From an uncultured bacterium (GTDB lineage: Bacteria; Verrucomicrobiota; Lentisphaeria; Victivallales; UBA1829): a DNA stretch of 47,521 nt. The notes beneath the pieces are model-generated. The model ran no database searches, was not told where the DNA came from, and saw nothing but the letters and a program-made list of their open reading frames with translations. Shown piece by piece: positions 24,665-32,554 of this stretch. Within the stretch, counting starts at the first letter, position 1, and every line of letters begins with the position of its first letter. The position numbers and the translations under genes are program-made. Location of the stretch: NCBI GenBank assembly GCA_949292215.1, contig CASEYW010000125.1, positions 1 through 47,521 on the forward strand. Direction: 5' to 3'.

Positions 24665-25417
24665 TTACATCGCGAATTTTTCGCCGAGATAGACCGCCCG
24701 GGCTTCCGGATTGTTCACCAGATAATCCCGGTCGCCTTCGCAGAGAATCTTCCCTTCCGCCATCAGGTAGGCGCGGTCCACACAGGAGAGAGTTTCCCGC
24801 ACGTTATGGTCGGTAATCAGAATACCGAGATTTTTCTGTTTCAGCTGTTCAATGATCTTCTGCACCTCATAAACGGAAATCGGATCGACTCCGCTGAAGG
24901 GTTCATCCAACAGAATGAAAGAGGGATTCGTTACAAGGGCACGCGTAATTTCCAGACGCCTGCGTTCACCGCCGCTCAGCGTCATAGCCTTCTGTTTAGC
25001 AAGATGGGAAAGCTCCAGTTCATTCAGCAGTTTGACCAGCCGTTCCTTGCGTTCCCGTCGAGAAATCGCCAGTGTTTCCAGAATCGCCATGATGTTTTCT
25101 TCGACCGTGAGTTTGCGGAAAATGGAGGGATCCTGCGCCAGATATCCCATTCCCATGCGGGCACGGACATACATCGGCTCCTGGGATATATCAATTCCCT
25201 TGAAGATAATCGTCCCTTCATCAGGTTTGATCAGCCCCATAATCATATAAAAACTGGTCGTTTTTCCCGCACCGTTCGGGCCGAGCAGTCCGACGACTTC
25301 CCCGCTCCGGACATTGATGTTGACGTTGGAAACAACCGTTCTCCCCTTGTAGGATTTCTTCAGCCCGCGGGCATCCATCAGAAGTTCATCATTTTCAGGC
25401 ATGGTCTGTTCCTGCAT
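24665..25417 (-). CDS. lptB: LPS export ABC transporter ATP-binding protein
   Basis: A 250-residue ATPase that powers extraction of LPS from the inner membrane with LptF/LptG. It has Walker A GPNGAGKT (residues 46-53), Q-loop Gln95 in GYLAQDPSIF, signature LSGGERRR (from 148), Walker B FILLDEPF with Asp171-Glu172, and the H-loop His204 in ITDHNV. GLIKPDEGTI and the SGVDPISV segment are typical of LptB. It starts within the lptA stop (TAATG). A second ATG at 25402 has a better ribosome-binding element (AGGAA) and could be the real start. A strong terminator follows. Confidence 0.95.
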   Translation of the reverse strand: MQEQTMPENDELLMDARGLKKSYKGRTVVSNVNINVRSGEVVGLLGPNGAGKTTSFYMIMGLIKPDEGTIIFKGIDISQEPMYVRARMGMGYLAQDPSIFRKLTVEENIMAILETLAISRRERKERLVKLLNELELSHLAKQKAMTLSGGERRRLEITRALVTNPSFILLDEPFSGVDPISVYEVQKIIEQLKQKNLGILITDHNVRETLSCVDRAYLMAEGKILCEGDRDYLVNNPEARAVYLGEKFAM

Positions 25418-26076
25418 TATTTTTGTAAGGACTTGGAGTCGAAGTCGGTGGTAGTGGCCGTTGCATTGACAATCGTAATGCGTTCCGATTCCGTGTACAA
25501 CGTGATTTTCTCTCCCTGAATCCGCGATTTGCCTTTGATTACAATCGGTTTATCCATGAGCTCAATCGTACCTTCGGCAAAATTATACACAGCTTTTCCG
25601 GCAAGAGCCTTCTGCTCCTCCCCGTTTGAAAGAAGCGCCTTGCGGGTGATGACAACATCTTCCACGCATTCAATCCGGGAAAGTTTTTTTCCGGCGACGG
25701 GATCCTCTTCCGAAGCGGCAGACTTTTTCGCTTTGGTCTCCGTTTGAACGGCAGGCTTTTTCGCTTGGGGTCCAGTTTCTGTTTTTGCCGCGGAATTTCC
25801 GGAGGTCTTTTTCTCCATCTTTTTTTCATCCACGAGGAAAATGGTCATTTTCCGACAGGTGATCGTCATTTCCGGATCATCCACCACCACATTTCCCATG
25901 AGAGTGGCTCTGTCATTTGCGATGTCAATATCCATGGCATCGGCATTGATCACAGTTGGAGTATCCTTGCGATCGGCACGATTCGACCTTGTCGTACTGA
26001 ACAGGGAAAGCTGGGCGGAAACAGGAATCTGCGCCAGCAGGAACAGTACGGATGCGATTAGAATGGTTTTTTTCAT
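25417..26076 (-). CDS. lptA: LptA/OstA-like periplasmic LPS transport protein with charged insertion
   Basis: A 219-residue exported protein. The signal peptide is MKKTILIASVLFLLAQIPVSA. The OstA fold is seen in TVINADAMDIDIANDRATLMGNVVVDDPEMTITCRKMTIFL and in the second half from residue 133 (IECVEDVVITRKA, AVYNFAEGTIELMDKPIVIKGKSRIQGEKITLY). Between them, about residues 84-130, lies a low-complexity stretch rich in Lys, Glu, Ala and Thr that interrupts the beta-jellyroll. This insertion is not typical of LptA. The protein should bridge LptC to the outer membrane. Its start overlaps the lptC stop by 4 bases, and its stop overlaps lptB. Confidence 0.88.
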   Translation of the reverse strand: MKKTILIASVLFLLAQIPVSAQLSLFSTTRSNRADRKDTPTVINADAMDIDIANDRATLMGNVVVDDPEMTITCRKMTIFLVDEKKMEKKTSGNSAAKTETGPQAKKPAVQTETKAKKSAASEEDPVAGKKLSRIECVEDVVITRKALLSNGEEQKALAGKAVYNFAEGTIELMDKPIVIKGKSRIQGEKITLYTESERITIVNATATTTDFDSKSLQK

Positions 26077-26654
26077 TTTGCCTCTTGTGGTTTGGTTGTT
26101 TTTTTCGACGGATTCTGCTCAGCCCGTCTCCGGACCTCCGGACGGATAATCACTTTCACCTTGCTGCGGATATGAACAAACTTCTTCTCATACTCCGCGT
26201 CAAAACCGACTCCCTGAATATCCATTTCACGGGAACGGAGTTCCGTAAGGGAATCTCCGCGCAGCATTTTTGTATTTTTATCATAGACAGCGCTTTCAGA
26301 TGTAATGAATGCCTGCGAGTGCGGATACTTCTTCCAGAAATTCATCACCTCTCCGGTGTCTGCGCCGAAGCGGTACATCGGCTGGTTCAAAATCGGTTTG
26401 ACGGTTGTGATGTCCCGGACATTGTTCTTCACCATGTCGAGAATCGGTTTCTGAAGATGAATGAACGCACCGAGATTCTCCGCTTTTTTCCCGTAAAGAA
26501 TAAACTGAAGCCGACCGCCTTTGCGGTATTCCGGCAGGGCAAAATCCTCCATTGCGGCGGAAGTGCCCGTTCCCTGCGCACAAACCACCGAGGAGGAAAG
26601 GAGAAACAGACCGAACATCAGAGATCGAAATATTTTTTCATCAATGTATCCCAT
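26073..26654 (-). CDS. lptC: LptC-like LPS export protein
   Basis: A 193-residue exported protein, assigned partly from position between kdsC and lptA. A hydrophobic segment FGLFLLSSSVVCAQG follows the start. The body has the LptC-type strands FALPEYRKGGRLQFILYGKKAENLG, DITTVKPILNQPMYRF, AFITSESAVYDKNTKMLRGDSLTEL and DIQGVGFDAEYEKKFVHIRSKVKVII, the last three typical of the family. ATG 26654 would overlap kdsC by 37 bases but gives a basic N-terminus for export. ATG 26618 makes a TGATG junction with the kdsC stop and is the likely alternative. The Lys-rich tail is unusual. It anchors LptA to the inner-membrane ABC complex. Confidence 0.82.
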   Translation of the reverse strand: MGYIDEKIFRSLMFGLFLLSSSVVCAQGTGTSAAMEDFALPEYRKGGRLQFILYGKKAENLGAFIHLQKPILDMVKNNVRDITTVKPILNQPMYRFGADTGEVMNFWKKYPHSQAFITSESAVYDKNTKMLRGDSLTELRSREMDIQGVGFDAEYEKKFVHIRSKVKVIIRPEVRRRAEQNPSKKTTKPQEAK

Positions 26655-27145
26655 TTGCCCTGCTCTTTCAGTAATAGTTCAATTGCCTCCCGGACAGCTC
26701 CACTGCCGCCGGCATGTTTTGTCCGGTAATCCGCGACACGGTCAAGCTCGGGGACTCCATCCCCTACGACAACGGAAAAACCGCAAAGTTCCATCGGACG
26801 TGCATCGACAACATCATCACCGATGTACATGCACTCCTCCGGTTTCAGATTCTGCTCCCGGAAAATCTGCTGAATACCCTCGTATTTGTCGAGGATTCCG
26901 GAGTAGATGAAATCCATCTGCAGATCACGCATCCGGGTGTTATTTGCATCGCATGCGCGCCCGGAAAGAACGCCCGTCCGAATTCCGGCGCGCTGCGCCA
27001 GACGGATGGCATGACCATCGCGCACATGAAAGAATTTGATCTCCTGATCGGAACCGCAGCCGTATCCGATCCGCCCGTCCGTCAAAACGCCGTCAATATC
27101 GAAAATAAGTGTGGTAACACGAAGGATTTTCTCATGCAATGTCAT
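26618..27145 (-). CDS. kdsC: 3-deoxy-D-manno-octulosonate 8-phosphate phosphatase
   Basis: A 175-residue HAD-family phosphatase that turns Kdo-8-phosphate into Kdo for LPS. Motif [11 protein letters not shown] has nucleophile Asp16 and Asp18. Motif II is VLSGR, the Lys is in the KYEGI region, and motif III is YIGDDVVDA. The family stretches [15 protein letters not shown] and [20 protein letters not shown] are clear. Length is standard. Its start lies 14 bases inside kdsA. Confidence 0.95.
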   Translation of the reverse strand: MTLHEKILRVTTLIFDIDGVLTDGRIGYGCGSDQEIKFFHVRDGHAIRLAQRAGIRTGVLSGRACDANNTRMRDLQMDFIYSGILDKYEGIQQIFREQNLKPEECMYIGDDVVDARPMELCGFSVVVGDGVPELDRVADYRTKHAGGSGAVREAIELLLKEQGKWDTLMKKYFDL

Positions 27146-27941
27146 GGATCTGTTTCACTTTCGCCAAAAGTTGTTCGACATCCTCCAGAGGGAGCGAGTT
27201 TGCTCCGTCGGAAAGTGCCTTGTCTGGATTCGGATGCACCTCCATGAAAATCGCGTCGATCCCCACGGCCGCCGCGGCACGAGCCAGCGCCGGGATAAAC
27301 TGACGCTGTCCGCCGGAACAGGCCCCCAGTCCGCCAGGCAGCTGCACGGAGTGCGTTGCATCAAAAACGACCGGCACCCCGAATTCACGCATGGTTTGAA
27401 GCCCTCGGAAATCGACCGCAAGATTGTGATACCCGAATGTTGTTCCGCGTTCTGTGAGGAGAATTCCGCGGCATCCGGCGGACTGCAGTTTGCCGACAAC
27501 TCCTTTCATATCTTCCGGCGCGAGGAACTGACCTTTTTTGACATTAACCGGAAGACCGGTCGCCGCAGAAGCAAGGAGCAGGTCCGTCTGACGACAGAGA
27601 AACGCCGGAATCTGCAGCAGGTCAACCACCTTTGCGGCAACTTCCGCCTGCCATGATTCATGAATGTCAGTAACAACCGGTACGCCGAAACGTTTTTTCA
27701 CTTCAGCAAGAATTTCAAGTCCCTTCTCAATACCGGGCCCGCGGAAAGAAGCTCCGGACGAACGGTTCGCCTTGTCGAACGATGCCTTGAACACATAGCC
27801 GAGAGAAAGTTTCCGGCAGAGAGATGACATCTTTTCCGCGACTTCCAGGCAGAGCTCCAGAGACTCCGCCACACAGGGACCTGCAAGTACGGCAAGATTT
27901 CCCGTCCCGATTTCCACATTTCCAACAGTTGCGATCCGCAT
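27132..27941 (-). CDS. kdsA: 2-dehydro-3-deoxyphosphooctonate aldolase (Kdo-8-phosphate synthase)
   Basis: A 269-residue TIM-barrel enzyme that condenses phosphoenolpyruvate with arabinose-5-phosphate. Signature segments: [95 protein letters not shown] and [14 protein letters not shown]. The Cys in LAGPC suggests the metal-dependent class. I use ATG 27941 because GGAGG lies 5 bases before it. An upstream ATG at 27953 would place that site inside the gene and add MEEF. First gene of the kds-lpt operon. Confidence 0.96.
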   Translation of the reverse strand: MRIATVGNVEIGTGNLAVLAGPCVAESLELCLEVAEKMSSLCRKLSLGYVFKASFDKANRSSGASFRGPGIEKGLEILAEVKKRFGVPVVTDIHESWQAEVAAKVVDLLQIPAFLCRQTDLLLASAATGLPVNVKKGQFLAPEDMKGVVGKLQSAGCRGILLTERGTTFGYHNLAVDFRGLQTMREFGVPVVFDATHSVQLPGGLGACSGGQRQFIPALARAAAAVGIDAIFMEVHPNPDKALSDGANSLPLEDVEQLLAKVKQIHDIA

Positions 27942-27968
27942 AAACTCCTCCATAAAACTTCAACGTGT

Positions 27969-27997
27969 AATATAAAACACAAACCCCGGAAACGCAA
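27969..27997 (-). promoter_or_regulatory. promoter of the kdsA-kdsC-lptC-lptA-lptB operon
   Basis: On the minus strand TTGCGT and TATATT are 17 bases apart, 27 bases upstream of the kdsA ATG at 27941. Confidence 0.68.
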
Positions 27998-28019
27998 CCT
28001 GTTTTTCGTGTTTTCGGTC

Positions 28020-28048
28020 TTGAATCTTACACCGGAAGACGTTATTGT
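28020..28048 (+). promoter_or_regulatory. promoter of the first aminotransferase gene
   Basis: TTGAAT (28020-28025), 17-base spacer, TATTGT (28043-28048), 27 bases before ATG 28076. Confidence 0.5.
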
Positions 28049-28075
28049 AATAAAAAACATGAAGGATATTTGATT

Positions 28076-29266
28076 ATGAGTCTTGTCAGTTCGGAAATCA
28101 ACGGGTACATGGCGAATTCCTCCTGGATCAGAAAAATGTTCGAGGCAGGAATTGAGTTGAAGAAAAAATACGGTGCGGACGCTGTCTGCGACTTCAGTCT
28201 GGGCAATCCGGATCTGCCGCCTCCGCCGACCGTCAAACAGGCGCTGTTTGAAATTGCGGAACGTGCCGATCAACCCTTTTCTCTCGGATACATGCCGAAT
28301 GCGGGGTTCACAGATGTCCGGGAAATCGTTGCGGCAAAAGTCGCGGAAGAGCAGAACACGGCCATTTCCGGTTCACATATCATCATGTCCTGCGGCGCTG
28401 CGGGCGGACTCAACTCCCTGTTCCGCGCGATTCTCCAGCCGGGCGATGAAGTGATCTGTCCCTCACCGTATTTTGTCGAATATGCCTTCTATGCGGGGAA
28501 TTTCGGTGCAAAACTGATTCCCGTTGCCTCACGCGATTTCATATTCGAACTGGATGTGGATGGATTGATCGCCGCAGTTTCCCCGAAAACACGTGCCGTC
28601 ATTCTGAATTCACCGCACAATCCGACCGGGCAGATCTACTCCCGAAAGGAGCTGGAAGAGTTTGGTGCGCGCCTCATGGATGCTGCAAAGAAAAACGGTC
28701 GGGAGATCTGTCTCATTGCCGACGAACCCTACCGGTTCCTCAATTTCGATTCGGTGGAAATTCCCTCGCTTTTTTCGGTTTATCCGAACAGTGTTGTGAT
28801 CGGTTCCTATTCCAAAAATCTTTCCCTTGCCGGGGAACGAATCGGATATGTCGCGGTCAATCCGGCGATGGAATGCGCGGACCAGCTGCTGAAAGCGGTC
28901 ACTCTGACGACTCGGATCCTCGGATTCGTCAATGCACCGAACATTGCCCAGCAGATACTGAAACAGTGCGTTGACAGTCAGGTCGATCTGGAAATCTATC
29001 GGGAACGCCGTCAAGCCATGGCAAATGTTCTCACGAACGCCGGTCTTGAATACACCATGCCGCGCGGAGCGTTTTATTTCTTCCCGCGTTCTCCGCTGGC
29101 GGACGAGGGGAAATTCATCGAAAAACTCGTCGAAGAACGGATTCTCGCCGTTCCCGGACGCGGATTCGGATGTCCCGGATATTTCCGTCTTGCCTTCTGT
29201 GTCGGAAAAGAGATCATCGAACGTTCCGCAGAAGGATTCAAGCGCGCCGTCCGGGCTTGCCGCTAA
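28076..29266 (+). CDS. PLP-dependent aminotransferase, class I/II (AspB-type)
   Basis: A 396-residue fold-type I enzyme. Visible motifs are FSLGNPDLPPPPTV, the GAAGGLNSLFRAIL phosphate-binding stretch, ILNSPHNPTGQIYS with the conserved Asn-Pro, IADEPYRFL with the Asp that pairs with the PLP ring, SYSKNLSLAGERIGYVA with the Schiff-base Lys, and a late Arg in YFRLAFC for the carboxylate. Substrate is not decided, with aspartate or a broad amino acid likely. ATG 28076 follows GAAGGAT at 8 bases. The in-frame TTG 28070 is too close. Hairpins that could end the transcript follow at 29271-29294 and 29338-29370. Confidence 0.93.
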   Translation: MSLVSSEINGYMANSSWIRKMFEAGIELKKKYGADAVCDFSLGNPDLPPPPTVKQALFEIAERADQPFSLGYMPNAGFTDVREIVAAKVAEEQNTAISGSHIIMSCGAAGGLNSLFRAILQPGDEVICPSPYFVEYAFYAGNFGAKLIPVASRDFIFELDVDGLIAAVSPKTRAVILNSPHNPTGQIYSRKELEEFGARLMDAAKKNGREICLIADEPYRFLNFDSVEIPSLFSVYPNSVVIGSYSKNLSLAGERIGYVAVNPAMECADQLLKAVTLTTRILGFVNAPNIAQQILKQCVDSQVDLEIYRERRQAMANVLTNAGLEYTMPRGAFYFFPRSPLADEGKFIEKLVEERILAVPGRGFGCPGYFRLAFCVGKEIIERSAEGFKRAVRACR

Positions 29267-29337
29267 ACAGAACCGGGGAAGCCGTTCCGGTTTTCCCGGA
29301 CCGCGGTTTCGCCTGCGATCATCCTCTGTCGCTCTTT

Positions 29338-29370
29338 CGCTCCGGGAATGCCGGAGCGATTTCATTTTTG
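29338..29370 (+). terminator. terminator-like hairpin after the first aminotransferase
   Basis: CGCTCCGG / CCGGAGCG, a perfect 8-base stem with GAATG loop, followed by ATTTCATTTTT. A weaker hairpin (AACCGG / CCGGTT) lies just before at 29271-29294. Confidence 0.6.
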
Positions 29371-29471
29371 ATTTCATTCGCAGAATCCGGAAAATCGGCA
29401 GAAAGAGTTTCCATATTGCCCTGAGTGTTGCCCTTTCATCGAAAAAAGAGAGGCGTTTTTCCGATTCCGGC

Positions 29472-29500
29472 TTGCATCAAACGCAAAAAAATGATATAGT
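29472..29500 (+). promoter_or_regulatory. promoter of the second aminotransferase gene
   Basis: TTGCAT (29472-29477), 17-base spacer, TATAGT (29495-29500), 33 bases before ATG 29534. Confidence 0.7.
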
Positions 29501-29533
29501 ATAGTTTGTCAAGATTCCAGAACAATCACTAAC

Positions 29534-30823
29534 ATGGGACAACGAATCATGAACGCGGTCAATTACAGCAATTTGTCAAAGGAACAATTGCAGGCATGCC
29601 GGGCGAAACTCGAAAAAGAATATGCCGGGTATGTAAACCAGAATCTGAAACTCGACATGTCGCGCGGGAAACCCGCCGGAACACAGCTCGACCTCACAAA
29701 CGGAGTCCTTGACGCTCTTGACAATTATAAGACAGCCGATGGCACCGATGCCCGGAATTACGGTCTTCTGGACGGCATTCCCGAAGCCAAGGCCCTCTTC
29801 TCCGAACTGCTCGGCATCCCCCAGGAAAAACTCATCATCGGCGGAAACTCCAGTTTGAACATGATGTACGATTCCGTGGTCCGCCTTTACATTTTCGGAA
29901 CTCACGGGCATACGCCCTGGGGGAAACTCCCGAAAATCAAATTTCTCTGCCCGAGTCCGGGATACGACCGGCATTTCGGAATCTGCGAGGACCTCGGCAT
30001 TGAGATGATCACCATCCCGATGAACGAGGATGGACCCGACATGGATCTCGTGGAAAAGCTCGCCGCAGAAGACGATCTCGTCAAAGGAATCTGGTGCGTT
30101 CCCCTCTATTCCAACCCGCAGGGAATCTGTTACAGCGACAAGGTTGTGGAACGTCTCGCCTCCATGAAAGCGGCGCCCGATTTCCGAATTTTCTGGGATA
30201 ACGCTTACGGAGTCCACCACATCTACTCGGAAGAAAAAGTCGCCGACATTTTCGCCGCATGTGAAAAAGCCGGAAATCCGGATCGCCCGTTCTACTTCTT
30301 CTCGACCTCCAAAATCACGTTCCCCGGTGCAGGTGTCGCTCTTCAGGCATCCAGCGTTTCGAACATCGCGGAGATCAAGAAGCACATGAGCATTCAGACC
30401 ATCGGACCGGACAAGCTGAATCAGCTTCGCACAATCCGTTACCTGAAGAATGCGGAAGGAGTCCGGGCGCATATGAAAAAGCTCGCCGCGGAACTCCGTC
30501 CCAAATTCGATATTGTTCTGGAAACACTTGAACGCGAACTCGGCGGAACGGGTCTTGCAACCTGGACAAAACCGAAAGGCGGTTATTTCATCGCAATCGA
30601 CACCCTTGACAACTGTGCAAAAGAGACGGTTGCCCTCGCAAAAAAGGCTGGTGTCGTTCTCACCGGAGCCGGTGCAACATTCCCCTACAGAAATGATCCA
30701 CGGGACAGAAACATCCGCATTGCACCCACCTATCCCACCGTCGATGAGCTCCGGAAGGCAATCGAGCTCTTCTGCGTCTGCGTAAAACTCGCAGGAGTCA
30801 ACAAGCTGCTTGAAAACAAATAA
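29534..30823 (+). CDS. aspartate aminotransferase-like PLP enzyme (group Ic, Asp_aminotransf type)
   Basis: A 429-residue aminotransferase of a different branch from the preceding gene. The N-terminal LSKEQLQACRAKLEKEYAGY followed by LKLDMSRGKPAGTQLDLTNGVL is the hallmark of the family described as alanine-glyoxylate/aspartate aminotransferase type Ic. PLP contacts are in GGNSSLNMMYD, VPLYSNPQG, FWDNAYGVHHI and the Lys of FSTSKITFPGAG. TKPKGGYFIAI and RIAPTYPTVDEL close the fold. A second ATG at 29549 is equally possible because neither has a clear ribosome-binding site. It has its own promoter and terminator. Confidence 0.93.
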   Translation: MGQRIMNAVNYSNLSKEQLQACRAKLEKEYAGYVNQNLKLDMSRGKPAGTQLDLTNGVLDALDNYKTADGTDARNYGLLDGIPEAKALFSELLGIPQEKLIIGGNSSLNMMYDSVVRLYIFGTHGHTPWGKLPKIKFLCPSPGYDRHFGICEDLGIEMITIPMNEDGPDMDLVEKLAAEDDLVKGIWCVPLYSNPQGICYSDKVVERLASMKAAPDFRIFWDNAYGVHHIYSEEKVADIFAACEKAGNPDRPFYFFSTSKITFPGAGVALQASSVSNIAEIKKHMSIQTIGPDKLNQLRTIRYLKNAEGVRAHMKKLAAELRPKFDIVLETLERELGGTGLATWTKPKGGYFIAIDTLDNCAKETVALAKKAGVVLTGAGATFPYRNDPRDRNIRIAPTYPTVDELRKAIELFCVCVKLAGVNKLLENK

Positions 30824-30843
30824 GCCGCAGATTCCCGTTTTTC

Positions 30844-30875
30844 AGAGACCGCCGATTAAAGCGGTCTCTTTTTTT
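30844..30875 (+). terminator. Rho-independent terminator of the second aminotransferase
   Basis: AGAGACCGC / GCGGTCTCT, 9-base stem with an 8-base loop, directly followed by seven T. Confidence 0.92.
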
Positions 30876-30887
30876 ATTCAAAAAAAT

Positions 30888-30933
30888 GCGAGGAAAGAAA
30901 ACCGCATTGAAAAGCGTTTTTCTTTCCTCGCGC
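30888..30933 (-). terminator. long hairpin terminator of the mechanosensitive-channel gene
   Basis: GCGAGGAAAGAAAA (from 30888) and TTTTCTTTCCTCGC (to about 30932) form a perfect 14-base stem. On the minus strand it is followed by ATTTTTTTG. A separate perfect 16-base palindrome (CGTCTTTGCAAAGACG, 30945-30960) lies between it and the gene. Confidence 0.75.
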
Positions 30934-30986
30934 TAAACTTTTGACGTCTTTGCAAAGACGCAAAGGCTCACAGCGGAAATACCGGA

Positions 30987-32474
30987 TTATTCTTTTTTAT
31001 CCAGCTTGCGAATCCATTCTTCCAGTTTCTTTGCTGCGAGCTCGCGTCCGCCAAGTCCGAACGCAAGAGCGACGGCAACACAGACCGCGCCAAGCAGAAG
31101 CATGAATGCCATTTCCACAATCGCGCCGCCGATATTCATGTTGTTGATCGCAATCGCACCGGTGAAGACCAGCACGGCGATCCGGACGATCATGGAAAGC
31201 GCATCACTGCCCTTCCCCTTAACAGCATCCGCCGCAAGGTTGGAAAGGTAGATGCCGACAAGCAGAACAATGATCCCGATGATGATGTTGCCGCCGAAGA
31301 CCAGGAATGTGCGGAGCAGAGCGGAAAACGCATTGAAATCCAGAATGTCGGATGCCATGATCAGAGCGAAGAAGATGATTGCGACAAAGGAAATCTTGCC
31401 AACCACAACCGACGGCAGAGAGGATTTATCCTCGCTTTTCGGAGCAAATCCCAGAGTTGCCATCAGTTTGTTGAACCCGAAGTTCTCCAGAATCTGCGCC
31501 ACGATCCCGGAAACAAAACCTCCCACCAGAAACGCAAGAAAGATCAGCAGAGCCGCGCCGAGAATATCGCCGGCGGCATTCAGAAGTTTGCTGAAAAAAC
31601 CTGCAACAGAATCCGAAAGGGACTGGATTCTCAAAGCGGTCAGCGAGGAAATGATCACTGGAATCGCAACCAGTACATAGGCAACGATGCCGACCATTGA
31701 GGAAATTCCTTTGTCACCGAACACCTTGGAGACACCGACCTTCTTGCCAAGCTCGTCCAGACGGGAAACCTGAATCAGGCCAGTGACAGCTTTCCGCACA
31801 ATTTTTGCCGCCAGCAGACCGATGAACAGAATCGCTGCCGCCGCAATCAGATTCGGAATATATTCCAGAATCTTGGTGAACATCTGCTGAATCGGGTCCG
31901 TAATCCCATAGATCTTCAAAGCGCGAAGAATGGAGGGGAGGAAAAACAGAAGCACAACCCAGTAAACAACTCCGGCGACAATCTCACTGACGGGTTTTCC
32001 ATCTTTGGTCTCCAGATGAGCAGCGAACTTCTTATCGAATTCCATAACGCGCATCGCGGTTGTCGCACCATATTTGAGAAGCGTTGCGACAAGCCAGGCA
32101 ATGAAGGCCAGAACCGCCGCGCCGATGATATTGGCAGCATATCCGGTCAGGGTCCCGACAAATTCCTTGATCGGCTCAGCAGCCTGCGTCAGATTCATCG
32201 CGGTAAGACAGCCGAGAATCGCGAGCAGCAGAATCAGGTAGTAGACAATCCTCCCGATCACTTTACTGAGATTTGATTGCGGCAGTTCCGCACCTTCCGG
32301 CAGACACTCTTCAATTTTTTTACTGAGGGCGAAGCGGTCAACCAGTTTCACGACCTGTCCGGCAGCAAACACGGCGACGAGCCAACCGACCAGAAGCACC
32401 AGCAGACCCCAGATGATGTTGAGAACATTGCTCTCGACGATCATTTTCCAGATGTTTTGGAAGAATTCTTCCAT
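30987..32474 (-). CDS. mechanosensitive-channel-like protein with repeated TM helices (CmpX-like)
   Basis: A 495-residue inner-membrane protein with about ten helices. Four or five repeats of a conserved helix pattern are visible, with AANIIGAAVLAFIAWLVATLLKYGA, IPNLIAAAAILFIGLLAAKIVRKAV, AAGDILGAALLIFLAFLVGGFVSGIV and GGNIIIGIIVLLVGIYLSNLAAD, each followed by a soluble linker. The last segment VALAFGLGGRELAAKKLEEW is the characteristic end of this family (TM_helix repeats; CmpX-type). It lacks a recognisable MscS beta domain. Related proteins help cells resist osmotic down-shock or control cell envelope stress. AAGGAG before the ATG supports the start. The next gene upstream is a K+ or Na+/H+ antiporter. 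Confidence 0.85.
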   Translation of the reverse strand: MEEFFQNIWKMIVESNVLNIIWGLLVLLVGWLVAVFAAGQVVKLVDRFALSKKIEECLPEGAELPQSNLSKVIGRIVYYLILLLAILGCLTAMNLTQAAEPIKEFVGTLTGYAANIIGAAVLAFIAWLVATLLKYGATTAMRVMEFDKKFAAHLETKDGKPVSEIVAGVVYWVVLLFFLPSILRALKIYGITDPIQQMFTKILEYIPNLIAAAAILFIGLLAAKIVRKAVTGLIQVSRLDELGKKVGVSKVFGDKGISSMVGIVAYVLVAIPVIISSLTALRIQSLSDSVAGFFSKLLNAAGDILGAALLIFLAFLVGGFVSGIVAQILENFGFNKLMATLGFAPKSEDKSSLPSVVVGKISFVAIIFFALIMASDILDFNAFSALLRTFLVFGGNIIIGIIVLLVGIYLSNLAADAVKGKGSDALSMIVRIAVLVFTGAIAINNMNIGGAIVEMAFMLLLGAVCVAVALAFGLGGRELAAKKLEEWIRKLDKKE

Positions 32475-32554
32475 TTCCTCTTACTCCTTCACTCTGTTTG
32501 TTTTTATACCGCAACTCGTATCCGCTCTCTGCGTCGGAAGCGAGTTGTTCCGAT

